This document shows positions 46,224 through 54,799 of a stretch of 64,000 nt of DNA, in pieces. Made by a program: the position numbers and the translations under genes. The DNA is taken from assembly GCF_002095395.1 (NCBI RefSeq), contig NZ_MJEI01000095.1, forward strand, positions 62,001 through 126,000. Direction: 5' to 3'. The notes under the pieces are model-generated. The model had not been told where the DNA came from. It saw only the letters and a list, made by a program, of their open reading frames with translations, and searched no databases. Source of the stretch: Williamsia sp. 1135 (GTDB lineage Bacteria; Actinomycetota; Actinomycetes; Mycobacteriales; Mycobacteriaceae). Each line of letters starts with the position of its first letter. Within the stretch, counting starts at the first letter, position 1.

Positions 46224-47912
46224 CTACGAGCGCGACCGACGAGCCTTCTTACGCGGCGGAGGCAAGGCACCCTCGGCGCGCAGCCGGGCGGCGTGCTCGG
46301 CGAGCGCGTCGACCAGTTCCGGCACCGACGCGTTCTCCGGCCGCACGTCGACCCGGAGGCCGAACTCGGTGGCCGTCTCGGCGGTCTTCGGTCCGATGCA
46401 GGCGACGATCGTGCGCGCATGCGGCTTGCCGGCGATGCCGACCAGGTTGCGGACGGTCGAGCTCGAGGTGAAGCAGACCGCGTCGAACCCGCCGGTCTTG
46501 ATCATCTCGCGGGTCTCGGCGGGCGGCGGCGCGGCGCGGACCGTGCGGTACGCGGTGACGTCGTCGATCTCCCAGCCGCGGCCGCGCAGGCCCTCGGACA
46601 GGGTCTCGGTGGCGATGTCGGCGCGCGGCAACAGGATCCGGTTCACCGGGTCGAAGACGTCGTCGTACGGCGGGAAATCCTCGAGCAGTCCCAGTGAGGA
46701 CTGCTCACCCGAGGGCAGCAGTTCTGGGTTGATACCGAAACCGCGGACCTTTTCTGCGGTGGCCTCACCGACGCAGGCGATCTTGACGCCGCTGAAAGCA
46801 CGTGCGTCCAAACCGAATTCGGCGAACTTGTCCCAGACGGCACGCACCGCATTGGTGGAGGTGAAGACGACCCACTGGTAGCGACCGTCGACCAGACCCT
46901 TGACAGCGCGTTCCATCTGCGCGGGACTGCGAGGGGGCTCGACCGCGATCGTCGGAACCTCCATCGGGATGGCGCCGTGCGTGACGAGCCGATCCGACAT
47001 GTCGCCGGCCTGATCCTTGGTGCGGGGCACGAGCACGGTCCAGCCGTACAGGGCCCGCGACTCCCACCAGCTGAGCTTGCCGCGCTGCGTGACGACCTTG
47101 CCGATGGTGACGATCAGCGGCCCGGTCAGGGCGCTGCCGCTCTCGTTCAGGGTGGCCAGCGTCGCCTCGATGGTGCGCTGCTGGCAGGTGGTGCCGTTGA
47201 CGGTGATCGCTGCAGGCGTCTGCGCGGCCAGGCCGTGCTCGGTCAGCGCACTGGCGGTCTCGGCCAGGTGGCCCGACGTCGCGTGCAGGACCAGCGGTCC
47301 GGGCGCGGCGGCCAGGGCCGCCCAGTCGACCTCTCCACGGACATCTGCCTCGGTGTGCCCCGAGCCCAGCGGCATACCCGCGTAACTCGGCACAGCGGCC
47401 GTGGCGGGTAGTCCGGGGATGACCTCGAACTGCACCTGGGTGCGGGCGACGGCGTTGACCTCGGCGAGGACCGAATCCGTGGTCAACGGGTCGCCTGCGA
47501 CGAGCCGGACCACGTCCTCACCCTCGCGGGCGGTCGCGACCAGCGTCTTGGCCACCTCGTTCGGATCGCCCAGTGCCGGACGCACATTGCTCAGCGGCTC
47601 ATCCGCGACGGGGGCATCGGAGGCGGGGGTGTCGTGTTCACCACCCTGCTGATCGGAGCCGTCTGCCGCGGCGCTAGGGTCTTGTTTGCTCGGTTTGACA
47701 GTCCGCGAGGAACCGGTCCTCGACTCGGCCTGCTGCCCGGGTTTGACACCGATCTGGTCGACGACCGCGGACGGCACGTCGGGATCGATGAACACCGTGA
47801 CGGCGTTCTCGATCGCGGTGCGTGCGCGGACGGTCAACAATCCCGGGTCGCCGGGGCCTGCCCCGACAAAGAGAATGCGACCAGGGGTAACGGCCTTTTT
47901 GGTACGGCTCAT
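46224..47912 (-). CDS. hemD: Bifunctional uroporphyrinogen-III methylase/synthase
   Basis: This 562-residue fusion has an N-terminal SUMT-like domain (ILFVGAGPGDPGLLTVRA near residue 13, VVRLVAGDPLTTDSV near residue 135, MPLGSGHTEADVRGEVDW). The C-terminal domain is uroporphyrinogen-III synthase (VLVPRTKDQAGDMSDRL; VVFTSTNAVRAVWDKF; CFTSSSTVRNLVG). A hydrophilic insertion of about 60 residues interrupts the methylase domain near residues 55-115. I prefer ATG 47912, with AGGAG 8 bp upstream. It supplies uroporphyrinogen III for heme, siroheme or cobalamin. Confidence 0.9.
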   Translation of the reverse strand: MSRTKKAVTPGRILFVGAGPGDPGLLTVRARTAIENAVTVFIDPDVPSAVVDQIGVKPGQQAESRTGSSRTVKPSKQDPSAAADGSDQQGGEHDTPASDAPVADEPLSNVRPALGDPNEVAKTLVATAREGEDVVRLVAGDPLTTDSVLAEVNAVARTQVQFEVIPGLPATAAVPSYAGMPLGSGHTEADVRGEVDWAALAAAPGPLVLHATSGHLAETASALTEHGLAAQTPAAITVNGTTCQQRTIEATLATLNESGSALTGPLIVTIGKVVTQRGKLSWWESRALYGWTVLVPRTKDQAGDMSDRLVTHGAIPMEVPTIAVEPPRSPAQMERAVKGLVDGRYQWVVFTSTNAVRAVWDKFAEFGLDARAFSGVKIACVGEATAEKVRGFGINPELLPSGEQSSLGLLEDFPPYDDVFDPVNRILLPRADIATETLSEGLRGRGWEIDDVTAYRTVRAAPPPAETREMIKTGGFDAVCFTSSSTVRNLVGIAGKPHARTIVACIGPKTAETATEFGLRVDVRPENASVPELVDALAEHAARLRAEGALPPPRKKARRSRS

Positions 47913-47957
47913 GCTCAGCACTCCTGCCCCGTGGGGCTGTAGCTCGGCCCGCTGGCT

Positions 47958-48893
47958 CTAGAGGAGCTCTTTTGCTCCCTGATCCAGCAGTTCTGCGGCA
48001 AGTTCTCGGCCGAGTTCGGTCGCTCGTTCGGTCGGACCCACCACCGAGGCCTTGATCGCGTCCGAACCATCTTCGGCAACGACCGTCGCGCGGAGCGACA
48101 GCTCGGTGAATATGCGTCCGTCCTCATCGATCGACTCGACCACCTCGGCCAAAGCACCGATCGGTGCCGTGCATCCGGCCTCGAGGGCCGCAAGCACAGC
48201 ACGTTCGGCGTCAATCGCCGCACGGGTGGACGGATCGTCCAACTCGGCGAGAATGCTCACCAGTTGGGCATCGTCTGCGCGGCACTCCACGGCCAAGGCG
48301 CCCTGTGCAGGCGCCGGTAGCATCTGAACCGGATCCAACGCTTCGGCGACCTCATCGGTCCGTCCGATTCGTACGAGTCCGGCCCGGGCTACTACCACCG
48401 CGTCGAGTTCCCCGCTGGCGACTTTGCCCAACCGAGAATCAAGGTTGCCTCGTAGGGGGCGGATTTCCAAACCGAGACCCAATGCTCTAAGCTGCGCTGC
48501 CCGTCGCGGCGCGGAGGTACCGACCGTGGCGCCCGGCAGCAGCTCACCGAGCACTTTTCCGCCCGCGGCGACGAGTGCGTCACGTGGATCCTCACGGGGC
48601 GGGATGGCGGCGATCTCGAGGCCGGGCTCGGGTGCGGTCGGCAGGTCTTTGTACGAGTGCACCGCCACGTCGACCTCGCGGCTGGTCAGCGCCTGACGGA
48701 TCGCGGTCGTGAAGACACCGACCCCGATCTGCTGGACCGGGGCCGCCGACAGGTCGCCGGCGGTCTTGATGATGACGAGTTCGGCCGGGTGTCCGGCGGC
48801 GATCAGGGCGTCGCGGACGGTGCCGGCCTGGGTGGTGGCCAGCAAGGAACCACGGGTGCCGATCCGGATCGGATTCGGACTGGACTCACTCAA
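47958..48893 (-). CDS. hemC: Porphobilinogen deaminase (hydroxymethylbilane synthase)
   Basis: HemC joins four porphobilinogens into hydroxymethylbilane. This 311-residue protein has [15 protein letters not shown] at the start, the catalytic aspartate region [24 protein letters not shown] and the dipyrromethane-cofactor cysteine in [12 protein letters not shown]. The first in-frame start is a TTG at 48893, 6 bp beyond the hemA stop, which is compatible with homologue length. It is coupled to hemA and hemD. Confidence 0.93.
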   Translation of the reverse strand: MSESSPNPIRIGTRGSLLATTQAGTVRDALIAAGHPAELVIIKTAGDLSAAPVQQIGVGVFTTAIRQALTSREVDVAVHSYKDLPTAPEPGLEIAAIPPREDPRDALVAAGGKVLGELLPGATVGTSAPRRAAQLRALGLGLEIRPLRGNLDSRLGKVASGELDAVVVARAGLVRIGRTDEVAEALDPVQMLPAPAQGALAVECRADDAQLVSILAELDDPSTRAAIDAERAVLAALEAGCTAPIGALAEVVESIDEDGRIFTELSLRATVVAEDGSDAIKASVVGPTERATELGRELAAELLDQGAKELL

Positions 48894-48899
48894 TTGCTG

Positions 48900-50246
48900 C
48901 TACCGGGCCTTTCCATGGGTGTCGGTCTCGCCGAGACCGACCTCGGGCGCGGACACCGATTCCGCCGCACCGGGTTTGAGTTCAAAGAGTTCGCGCAGGG
49001 CCTCGGCGTAATGATCGCCCTGTGGGGTGCTGGCGAGTTGTTTCACGCGCACGGTCGGCGCGTGCAGGAGCTTGTCGACGACGCGCCGCACGGTCTTGGC
49101 GACCTCGTCGCGCTGAGGGTCGTCGAGACCGGGGAGCCGGCTCTCCAGACGCAGCATCTCGGCCTGCACCACCTCGGCCGCCCGTTGCCGCAGTGCCGTC
49201 ACGGTGGGCGTCACCTCGGCCTGGCGCTGATGCGTGAGGTAGTCGGCGAGCTCTGCCAGCACGATGTCGCGCGCCGCGACCTCGTCGGCGTCGGCCGCTT
49301 TGGTGCCCTCATCGCCGCGCAGACCCTCGATGTCGATGATGTGCACATCGGGTAGCCGCCCGGCCGCAGGATCGACGTTGCGGGGCAATCCGAGGTCGCA
49401 GATGACCAGCGGCCCCGGAGCGGTCCGCCTGGCGAGTGCCGAATGCACCTCGCCGACGCCGACCACGGTGCCGATGGTGCCCGTACAGGTGACGAGGACG
49501 TCGGCGCCGGCCAGTGCGTCCGTCAGTTCGTCCATCTCGACCGCGCGGGCGTTCACGCCGTGATTCTTGGTGACATTGGCCGCGAGGTGCTGCGCCTTCT
49601 CGAACGTCCGGTTCACCACCATGAGGTCGGTGACACCTGCCCTGGCGAGGTGCGCAGCAGCGAGTCCGCCCATGGCACCCGCACCGAACACGACGGCCGA
49701 ACCGATGTCACCGCCGAGGACGCCCTTGGCGCGCTCGAGGGACACGGACACCACCGAGGCGCCCGCACGATCGAGACCGGTCTCACTGTGGACCCGCTTG
49801 CCCACCCGCAGCGCCTGCTGAGCCAACTCGTGCAGCACCCGGCCTGCCGAGCGGTTGGCATCGGCGCTGGCATACGACGACCGGATCTGGCCCAGGATCT
49901 GCTGTTCGCCGACGACCATCGAGTCCAGGCCCGCGGCGACCGAGAACAGATGCTCCACCACGGCCTCGGAGTACCGGACATAGGCGTATTTGGTCATCTC
50001 GTTGACCGTCATGCCTGAATGCCTGCCCATCACCTCGCCCACCGCCTCGAGCGCGGGGTGGAAGGCGTCGACCACGGCATAGACCTCGACGCGGTTGCAG
50101 GTGGAGACGATCATCGCCTCGCTGATCTGCGGGCTGTCGAGTAGATCCTCGATCAGCTTCGGGCGATCGGTGTCGGTGACGGCGAGCCGCTCGAGTATCG
50201 GCACCGGCGCGCTGCGGTGCGAGATGCCGAACAGGAAGATACTCAC
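48900..50246 (-). CDS. hemA: Glutamyl-tRNA reductase
   Basis: HemA reduces glutamyl-tRNA to glutamate-1-semialdehyde with NADPH, the committed step of the C5 pathway. This 448-residue protein has [15 protein letters not shown], the catalytic cysteine in [14 protein letters not shown] (Cys50), [12 protein letters not shown] and the nucleotide-binding [15 protein letters not shown]. The GTG start overlaps the rex stop by 4 bp, so HemA is made from the rex-controlled transcript. The rex-hemA-hemC-hemD order also occurs in Streptomyces coelicolor. Confidence 0.94.
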   Translation of the reverse strand: MSIFLFGISHRSAPVPILERLAVTDTDRPKLIEDLLDSPQISEAMIVSTCNRVEVYAVVDAFHPALEAVGEVMGRHSGMTVNEMTKYAYVRYSEAVVEHLFSVAAGLDSMVVGEQQILGQIRSSYASADANRSAGRVLHELAQQALRVGKRVHSETGLDRAGASVVSVSLERAKGVLGGDIGSAVVFGAGAMGGLAAAHLARAGVTDLMVVNRTFEKAQHLAANVTKNHGVNARAVEMDELTDALAGADVLVTCTGTIGTVVGVGEVHSALARRTAPGPLVICDLGLPRNVDPAAGRLPDVHIIDIEGLRGDEGTKAADADEVAARDIVLAELADYLTHQRQAEVTPTVTALRQRAAEVVQAEMLRLESRLPGLDDPQRDEVAKTVRRVVDKLLHAPTVRVKQLASTPQGDHYAEALRELFELKPGAAESVSAPEVGLGETDTHGKAR

Positions 50247-51016
50247 ACGCCCACCGACCTTTGTTTCGATTGCGTCCGACCGCCTGGGGTCGAATTACGC
50301 TGCACAACTTGAGCTTCCGCGCTATGCCTGCGCGTCGCGTTGAACGCCATCACCTGCAACTCCAGAGCGAAGTCGACCGGCCTGACGTAGACGTGCTCGG
50401 GCACCCGGGGTGCCACGCACGTGAAATTGAGGATCTGCTGCACCCCGGCGGCGACGAAGCTGTCGCACGTGATCTGGGCGTTCTCATCCGATGTCGCCAG
50501 CACCGCGATCTCGACGCGATGCTCCGCACAGATCGCCGGGATCTCCGCGAGCCCGCGGACCTGGAGTTCACCTTCGGCGGCGGCGATGGACGTGCCGACC
50601 AACTGCGGGTCGGCTTCGACCATGGCGACGATCTTGATGCCGCGGCGATCGAAGCCCACGCGGTTGATGAGGGCCTTACCGAGATGACCGGCACCGGCGA
50701 GCACCACGTTGTGGTTGTGCTCGACACCGAGCGCCAACGCGATGCGGGCGACGAGGCGGCTGACGTCGTAACCGACGCCGCGCACTCCACCCGAACCGAC
50801 GTGGGAGAGGTCTTTTCGAAGAATTGCGGAGTTCACACCGGCGGCGGCTGCGAGTTGTCCGGACGAGACGACCATGGCGCCGGTTTCGCTCATGGAACGC
50901 AACACGTGCAGGTAGGTGGCGAGCCGGGCAACGGCAGCGCTCGGGATGTCGGGCTGTGGGCCACCGGCCGAACCCGAGTTCCCCTTGTCTCCCGCATCTG
51001 CAGGACTCTTCCCCAT
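50243..51016 (-). CDS. rex: Redox-sensing transcriptional repressor Rex
   Basis: This protein of about 257 residues has an N-terminal winged helix ([35 protein letters not shown]) and a Rossmann NAD(H)-binding domain with [19 protein letters not shown]. Rex senses the NADH/NAD+ ratio and leaves DNA when NADH rises. I chose ATG 51016 because AGGAAG lies 9 bp upstream; longer starts at 51034 and 51067 exist. A perfect Rex operator lies about 130 bp upstream, so it autoregulates and controls the hem genes behind it. The helix segment [11 protein letters not shown] differs from the more usual LSYFGSFGTRG. Confidence 0.93.
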   Translation of the reverse strand: MGKSPADAGDKGNSGSAGGPQPDIPSAAVARLATYLHVLRSMSETGAMVVSSGQLAAAAGVNSAILRKDLSHVGSGGVRGVGYDVSRLVARIALALGVEHNHNVVLAGAGHLGKALINRVGFDRRGIKIVAMVEADPQLVGTSIAAAEGELQVRGLAEIPAICAEHRVEIAVLATSDENAQITCDSFVAAGVQQILNFTCVAPRVPEHVYVRPVDFALELQVMAFNATRRHSAEAQVVQRNSTPGGRTQSKQRSVGV

Positions 51017-51136
51017 GCCGACCGTCTTCCTCATTGGGCGCCACCGTCCGCGGCTCTGCAGACCCAAGTTTCTGCGGGTCGCGGAGCAGGCGTGATGCTT
51101 GCGAAAAGCACCGCGAACGCACTGACTCGCGCTATC

Positions 51137-51164
51137 ACGTTACCGCTTGTGAATCGATTCACAA
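51137..51164 (-). promoter_or_regulatory. Rex operator and promoter of the rex-hem transcript
   Basis: TTGTGAATCGATTCACAA at 51147-51164 is a perfect 18-bp palindrome matching the known Rex consensus TTGTGAAnnnnTTCACAA. On the minus strand TTGTGA can act as -35, and TAACGT (51142-51137), 16 bp downstream, as -10. Rex binding would then block RNA polymerase directly. Confidence 0.9.
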
Positions 51165-51198
51165 ACTCGGCCCCCCGATTTCTGTTCATCCGTCTGGA

Positions 51199-51453
51199 CT
51201 ACTGTCCAGATGACGCCTGCAAATCGGCTCGCAACCTGGGGATATCGACTTCCCAGTAGCTGTGCTCACGACCATCGAGAAGAATGACCGGCAACCGATC
51301 GCCGAACTCGGCGCGTACGCCCGGGTCGGTGTCCGCGATGGCATCGACGTCGATTTCCTCGAACTCGACCGCGAAGTCGGCGATGAGCGGGTCGAGGTCG
51401 GCGCGGGCCTGGGCGCAGGCGGTGCACCCCTCCCTGGTGAGCAACGTGATCAT
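51199..51453 (-). CDS. Glutaredoxin-like small redox protein
   Basis: This 84-residue thioredoxin-fold protein starts with ITLLTREGCTACAQA, a CxxC active site (Cys-Thr-Ala-Cys), and contains RLPVILLDGREHSYWEV with the cis-proline. It matches M. tuberculosis Rv0508, found in the same place upstream of hemA. The ATG at 51453 is used because the upstream in-frame sequence is only the 21-bp minisatellite. The role is probably thiol redox exchange; partners unknown. Confidence 0.85.
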   Translation of the reverse strand: MITLLTREGCTACAQARADLDPLIADFAVEFEEIDVDAIADTDPGVRAEFGDRLPVILLDGREHSYWEVDIPRLRADLQASSGQ

Positions 51454-51466
51454 CACCCAGCCAGTC

Positions 51467-51571
51467 TGACAGGCACGCCCGCGTGGCTGACGGGCACGCC
51501 CGCGTGGCTGACGGGCACGCCCGCGTGGCTGACGGGCACGCCCGCGTGGGTGACAGGCACGCCCGCGTAAG
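51467..51571. repeat. 21-bp minisatellite, five copies
   Basis: Five head-to-tail 21-bp units lie at 51467, 51488, 51509, 51530 and 51551. Units 2 and 3 are identical and the rest differ at one to a few bases. Each contains GGCACGCCCGCGTG. A decayed sixth copy follows. The array sits between the divergent grx-like and serB1-like genes, where both promoters are expected. Confidence 0.88.
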
Positions 51572-51654
51572 TCACAGGGCACGCGCGCGGCGGGACCTCC
51601 GGTCATCACCCGGGCACCGACTACGCTGAACGAGACCCACAGGAGGCGATGCGA

Positions 51655-52869
51655 GTGACAAATACTCCGGGCGACGACAACGCCGGTGACGCAGACCGAT
51701 CCCGCCTCGACGAACCCGAAGACCAGTTTGATCCTGCACTCGACGACGACGATCTCGTCGACGACGATTCACCGGATGACGATGCCCCGGACGACGACGC
51801 CCCAGACGGTGACGACCTCGACGGTGACGACCTCGACGGCGACGACCTCGACGACGAGGCAGCCGAAGTCCGGCCCGCGACCGCATCCGGCCCACTGTCA
51901 CCCCTGACCAGCCGTGTCGGCAGGTTCCGCCAGTCCGCCGGGGAACTCCGTCAGTCTCTGGCGGGTGAGGCCAGCGCCCACGCCGCCTACGCAAAACTCC
52001 GGGAGCGTGCGCTGCCCGGCGGCGGCGACACCCTCATCGATCCGCGCCTGGAACAGGGCGATGCCGACGTGGACGAACCCGGCCGCCCCACCGTCGTACC
52101 GCCCGATCTCACCGCTGCCGCCTTTTTCGACGTCGACAACACCCTGGTCCAGGGGTCGTCGATGATCCACTTCGCCCGAGGTCTGGCCGCCCGGGACTAC
52201 TTCAGCTACCGCGACATCATGGAGTTCGTCTGGGCGCAGGCGAAGTTCCGCATCACCGGACGCGAGAACTCCGAAGACGTCGCGCAGGGCCGGGAAAAGG
52301 CCCTCTCGTTCATCGCGGGCCGCTCCACCGCAGAGCTGGTCCGCGTGGGCGAGGAGATCTACGACGAGTTCATCGCCGACAAGATCTGGCCGGGGACCGC
52401 GGCGCTGGCCCAGATGCACATCGACGCAGGTCAGCAGGTATGGCTCGTCACCGCCACGCCAGTGGAACTGGCCCAGACCATCGCCGAGCGGCTCGGGTTG
52501 ACCGGGGCGCTGGGCACGGTCGCCGAGAGCGTCGACGGGGTTTTCACCGGACGACTGGTCGGCGACCTGCTGCACGGGCTCGGCAAGGCCCACGCGGTCC
52601 GGTCACTCGCGATCCGCGAGGGCTTGAATCTCAAACGCTGCACCGCCTACTCCGACTCCCACAACGACGTCCCGATGCTGTCGCTGGTCGGTACCGCCGT
52701 CGCGATCAATCCCGACACCGACCTGCGCGATGTCGCGCGCGTGCGCGGCTGGGAGGTCCGGGACTATCGAACGGCACGGAAGGCCGCGAAGATCGGCGTC
52801 CCGACGGCGGTGCTACTCGGCGCCGCAGGTGGCGGCGCTGCCGCAGCCGTCAAACACCTCCGCCGCTGA
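51655..52869 (+). CDS. HAD-IB family phosphatase (SerB1-like)
   Basis: This protein of about 404 residues has a highly acidic N-terminus (residues 20-70, Asp-rich with repeated GDDLD units). A HAD domain follows: motif [21 protein letters not shown] near residue 158, [18 protein letters not shown] as motif II and [15 protein letters not shown] as motif IV. A hydrophobic C-terminal helix ([17 protein letters not shown]) could anchor it. It matches Rv0505c, annotated serB1. I start at GTG 51655, with AGGAGG 8 bp upstream. Phosphoserine as substrate is uncertain for this branch. Confidence 0.82.
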   Translation: MTNTPGDDNAGDADRSRLDEPEDQFDPALDDDDLVDDDSPDDDAPDDDAPDGDDLDGDDLDGDDLDDEAAEVRPATASGPLSPLTSRVGRFRQSAGELRQSLAGEASAHAAYAKLRERALPGGGDTLIDPRLEQGDADVDEPGRPTVVPPDLTAAAFFDVDNTLVQGSSMIHFARGLAARDYFSYRDIMEFVWAQAKFRITGRENSEDVAQGREKALSFIAGRSTAELVRVGEEIYDEFIADKIWPGTAALAQMHIDAGQQVWLVTATPVELAQTIAERLGLTGALGTVAESVDGVFTGRLVGDLLHGLGKAHAVRSLAIREGLNLKRCTAYSDSHNDVPMLSLVGTAVAINPDTDLRDVARVRGWEVRDYRTARKAAKIGVPTAVLLGAAGGGAAAAVKHLRR

Positions 52870-52885
52870 CCCCCGGCCCTCCAAT

Positions 52886-52952
52886 CCCGGAAATGGGTTG
52901 TTTTAGCGGATCTCACCTGGGCTTTTGTCGCCAAAACAACCCATCATCGGGG
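52886..52952. repeat. Intergenic palindromic repeat, copy 6
   Basis: Left arm ATGGGTTGTTTTAGCG and right arm CGCCAAAACAACCCAT differ at one position. Ends are CCCGGAA and CATCGGGGG, and the core CACCTGGGCTTTTGTCGCC is in the sense of copy 1. It lies between the converging serB1-like and HD-protein genes. Confidence 0.8.
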
Positions 52953-52958
52953 GGCGGG

Positions 52959-53513
52959 TCACCACTTGAACATGGGCAGCGGCGAGGTGGGGTGTTCGCG
53001 GGTGCGCCGGATCGTCAGGTTGATGAGTCTGCGGTGGAAGCCGTTGTCGGGCAACTCCTTCGAGACCGCCGAATAGCGGCGGCGCGGCACCCCGAAGCGA
53101 ACGAGGCCGAAGCTGACGTCCATCGTGTCGGCGCGCCGGAACACCTCGATCGGCGACGCGGGCGGTCCTGCCCTGCGCACCTTGTGATGATCCGAGATCA
53201 TCTCGGTGACAAGGGTTCTCAGGTCTCCCCGATCCTGCTCACGCAACCACTGCTGTGCCAAATCCACCGACGGCGGCAAGTAGTCGAAGGTGCCCGCCGA
53301 CCAGATCCCGAGGTCGTGGAAGGCGGCCGCGGTCAGGTACTCCTCGGTCGTACTCGGGACGGGACTGTGCGGCGCGCGGAACGAGATCGCGTGCAACTCG
53401 TCGCAGAATGCCAGCACGCGCTGGACGTGATTGCGATAGGGGTCCCAATCGGCGCCGAGTACCTCACGCCACGGCGTCAGACGCCTGTCCACCTCCTCGA
53501 CGACAGCGCTCAT
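52959..53513 (-). CDS. HD-domain protein
   Basis: This 184-residue helical protein has an HD-type metal site: VQRVLAFCDELH, TAAAFHDLGIW (His-Asp pair) and EMISDHHKVRRAG, with a later aspartate in FRRADTMDVSFG. Such proteins are phosphohydrolases acting on nucleotides or phosphate esters. It lies 13 bp downstream of the acyltransferase gene on the same strand, so the two probably share a transcript. The substrate is unknown. Confidence 0.78.
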   Translation of the reverse strand: MSAVVEEVDRRLTPWREVLGADWDPYRNHVQRVLAFCDELHAISFRAPHSPVPSTTEEYLTAAAFHDLGIWSAGTFDYLPPSVDLAQQWLREQDRGDLRTLVTEMISDHHKVRRAGPPASPIEVFRRADTMDVSFGLVRFGVPRRRYSAVSKELPDNGFHRRLINLTIRRTREHPTSPLPMFKW

Positions 53514-53526
53514 GCCCGGACCCCGG

Positions 53527-54663
53527 TCAGCCGAAGTAGACGCTGGAGCGGCGACTGAGCATCCGGAACAGGGTCTGCTGGATCTCCTCACGCACATGAT
53601 CGGTGACGTCGAAGACAACCATCGGATCGTCGGCCGCCTGCTCGTCGAAGTGGTCGGTGGCGATCGGCGTCCCGAAATGGATCTGCCACTTCGACGGGAG
53701 CGGCACGAGGCCGAGCGGTCCGAGGAGGGGGAAGGTAGGGGTGACGGGGATGTAGGGCAGTCCGAGCAGGCGCGCGATGGGCTTGAGGTCGTTGAGCATC
53801 GGATAGATCTCCTCTGACCCCACGATCGAGACCGGGATGATCGGGACGCCCGCCCGCAAGGCGGTGGTCACGAAGCCACCACGTCCGAATCGCTGCAGCT
53901 TGTAGCGGTCTTTGTAGAGCTTGCCGATGCCCTTGAACCCTTCGGGCCAGACGGCGGTGAGCTCCCCGCCCCGCAACAGCCGCTGGGCGTCGGCGGTGCA
54001 GGCCAGGGTCGACCCCGTACGTCGGGCGACCTCGCTGATGAATGGCGTGTCGAAGGCCAGGTCTGCGGCGAGCACCCGCAGGTGGCGCCGATTCTGGTGA
54101 TAGTCGTGTACCGCGACCGAGGTCATCAGGGCGTCGATCGGGATGGTGCCGGCATGGTTGGCGACGAGCAGCGCGCCGCCCTCAAGCGGGAGATTGTCGA
54201 TCCCGCTCACATCCACGCGGAACCACTTGTCGAACAGCACGCGCATCGCGGGCAGCCAGACCGACTCGGTGAAGTGCGGGTCGAAGCCGAAGTCGTCGAC
54301 CTCGTAGTCGCCGGTGACGCGCTGCCGCAGATATCCGGCCGCGCCGGTCAGGGTGTCGGCGAGCGCGTGGCGCACTCCATCGAGATTCAGGAAGGACGAC
54401 GATGTCTTGGCTGCCTCGGCGTACCGGCCGGCCTCGATCTGGGCGCGGACGTCGTCGCTGATCAGGGTGACCGCGGCCTGGTCGAAATCATCGGTGTTCG
54501 GATGCCCGACCGAATTCTGCTGAGCCGCCGCCGATCTCGTCTGGGGTCCATAGCTTTGCGAAGGATGTCTGCGACGCGGCTGACCGTCCGGACCCGGCGA
54601 ACTCGAATAGAGCTGGATCACTTTAGCCGTCCGTGCATCGGACGTCTGGTCCCGATTGGGCAC
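53527..54663 (-). CDS. PlsC-like acyltransferase (Rv0502-like)
   Basis: This protein of about 378 residues has a polar N-terminus of some 100 residues and an acyltransferase domain. Motif I is LVANHAGTIPIDALM, motif III AVWPEGFKGIGKLYK and motif IV GVPIIPVSIVGSEE. It resembles M. tuberculosis Rv0502. It probably transfers an acyl chain to a glycerolipid or related acceptor at the membrane. I start at GTG 54663, with GGAGG 8 bp upstream. Spacing in motif I is longer than the classic HX4D. Confidence 0.82.
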   Translation of the reverse strand: MPNRDQTSDARTAKVIQLYSSSPGPDGQPRRRHPSQSYGPQTRSAAAQQNSVGHPNTDDFDQAAVTLISDDVRAQIEAGRYAEAAKTSSSFLNLDGVRHALADTLTGAAGYLRQRVTGDYEVDDFGFDPHFTESVWLPAMRVLFDKWFRVDVSGIDNLPLEGGALLVANHAGTIPIDALMTSVAVHDYHQNRRHLRVLAADLAFDTPFISEVARRTGSTLACTADAQRLLRGGELTAVWPEGFKGIGKLYKDRYKLQRFGRGGFVTTALRAGVPIIPVSIVGSEEIYPMLNDLKPIARLLGLPYIPVTPTFPLLGPLGLVPLPSKWQIHFGTPIATDHFDEQAADDPMVVFDVTDHVREEIQQTLFRMLSRRSSVYFG

Positions 54664-54799
54664 CGCGCACACCTCCCTCAAGCCGAAGCCTGACTCCCCG
54701 CTCGTGATGCTTCTTGCGCACCCGCATCCTGATTGTCCCCGCCCCGGTGACCTCGCCGCCACTCGGCACCCTCAAAAATAGATCTTGACGGTCATTTTC

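Noticed and set aside
51467-51571. CRISPR-like array
   Set aside because: The 21-bp units are head-to-tail with no spacers and no cas genes, so this is a minisatellite.
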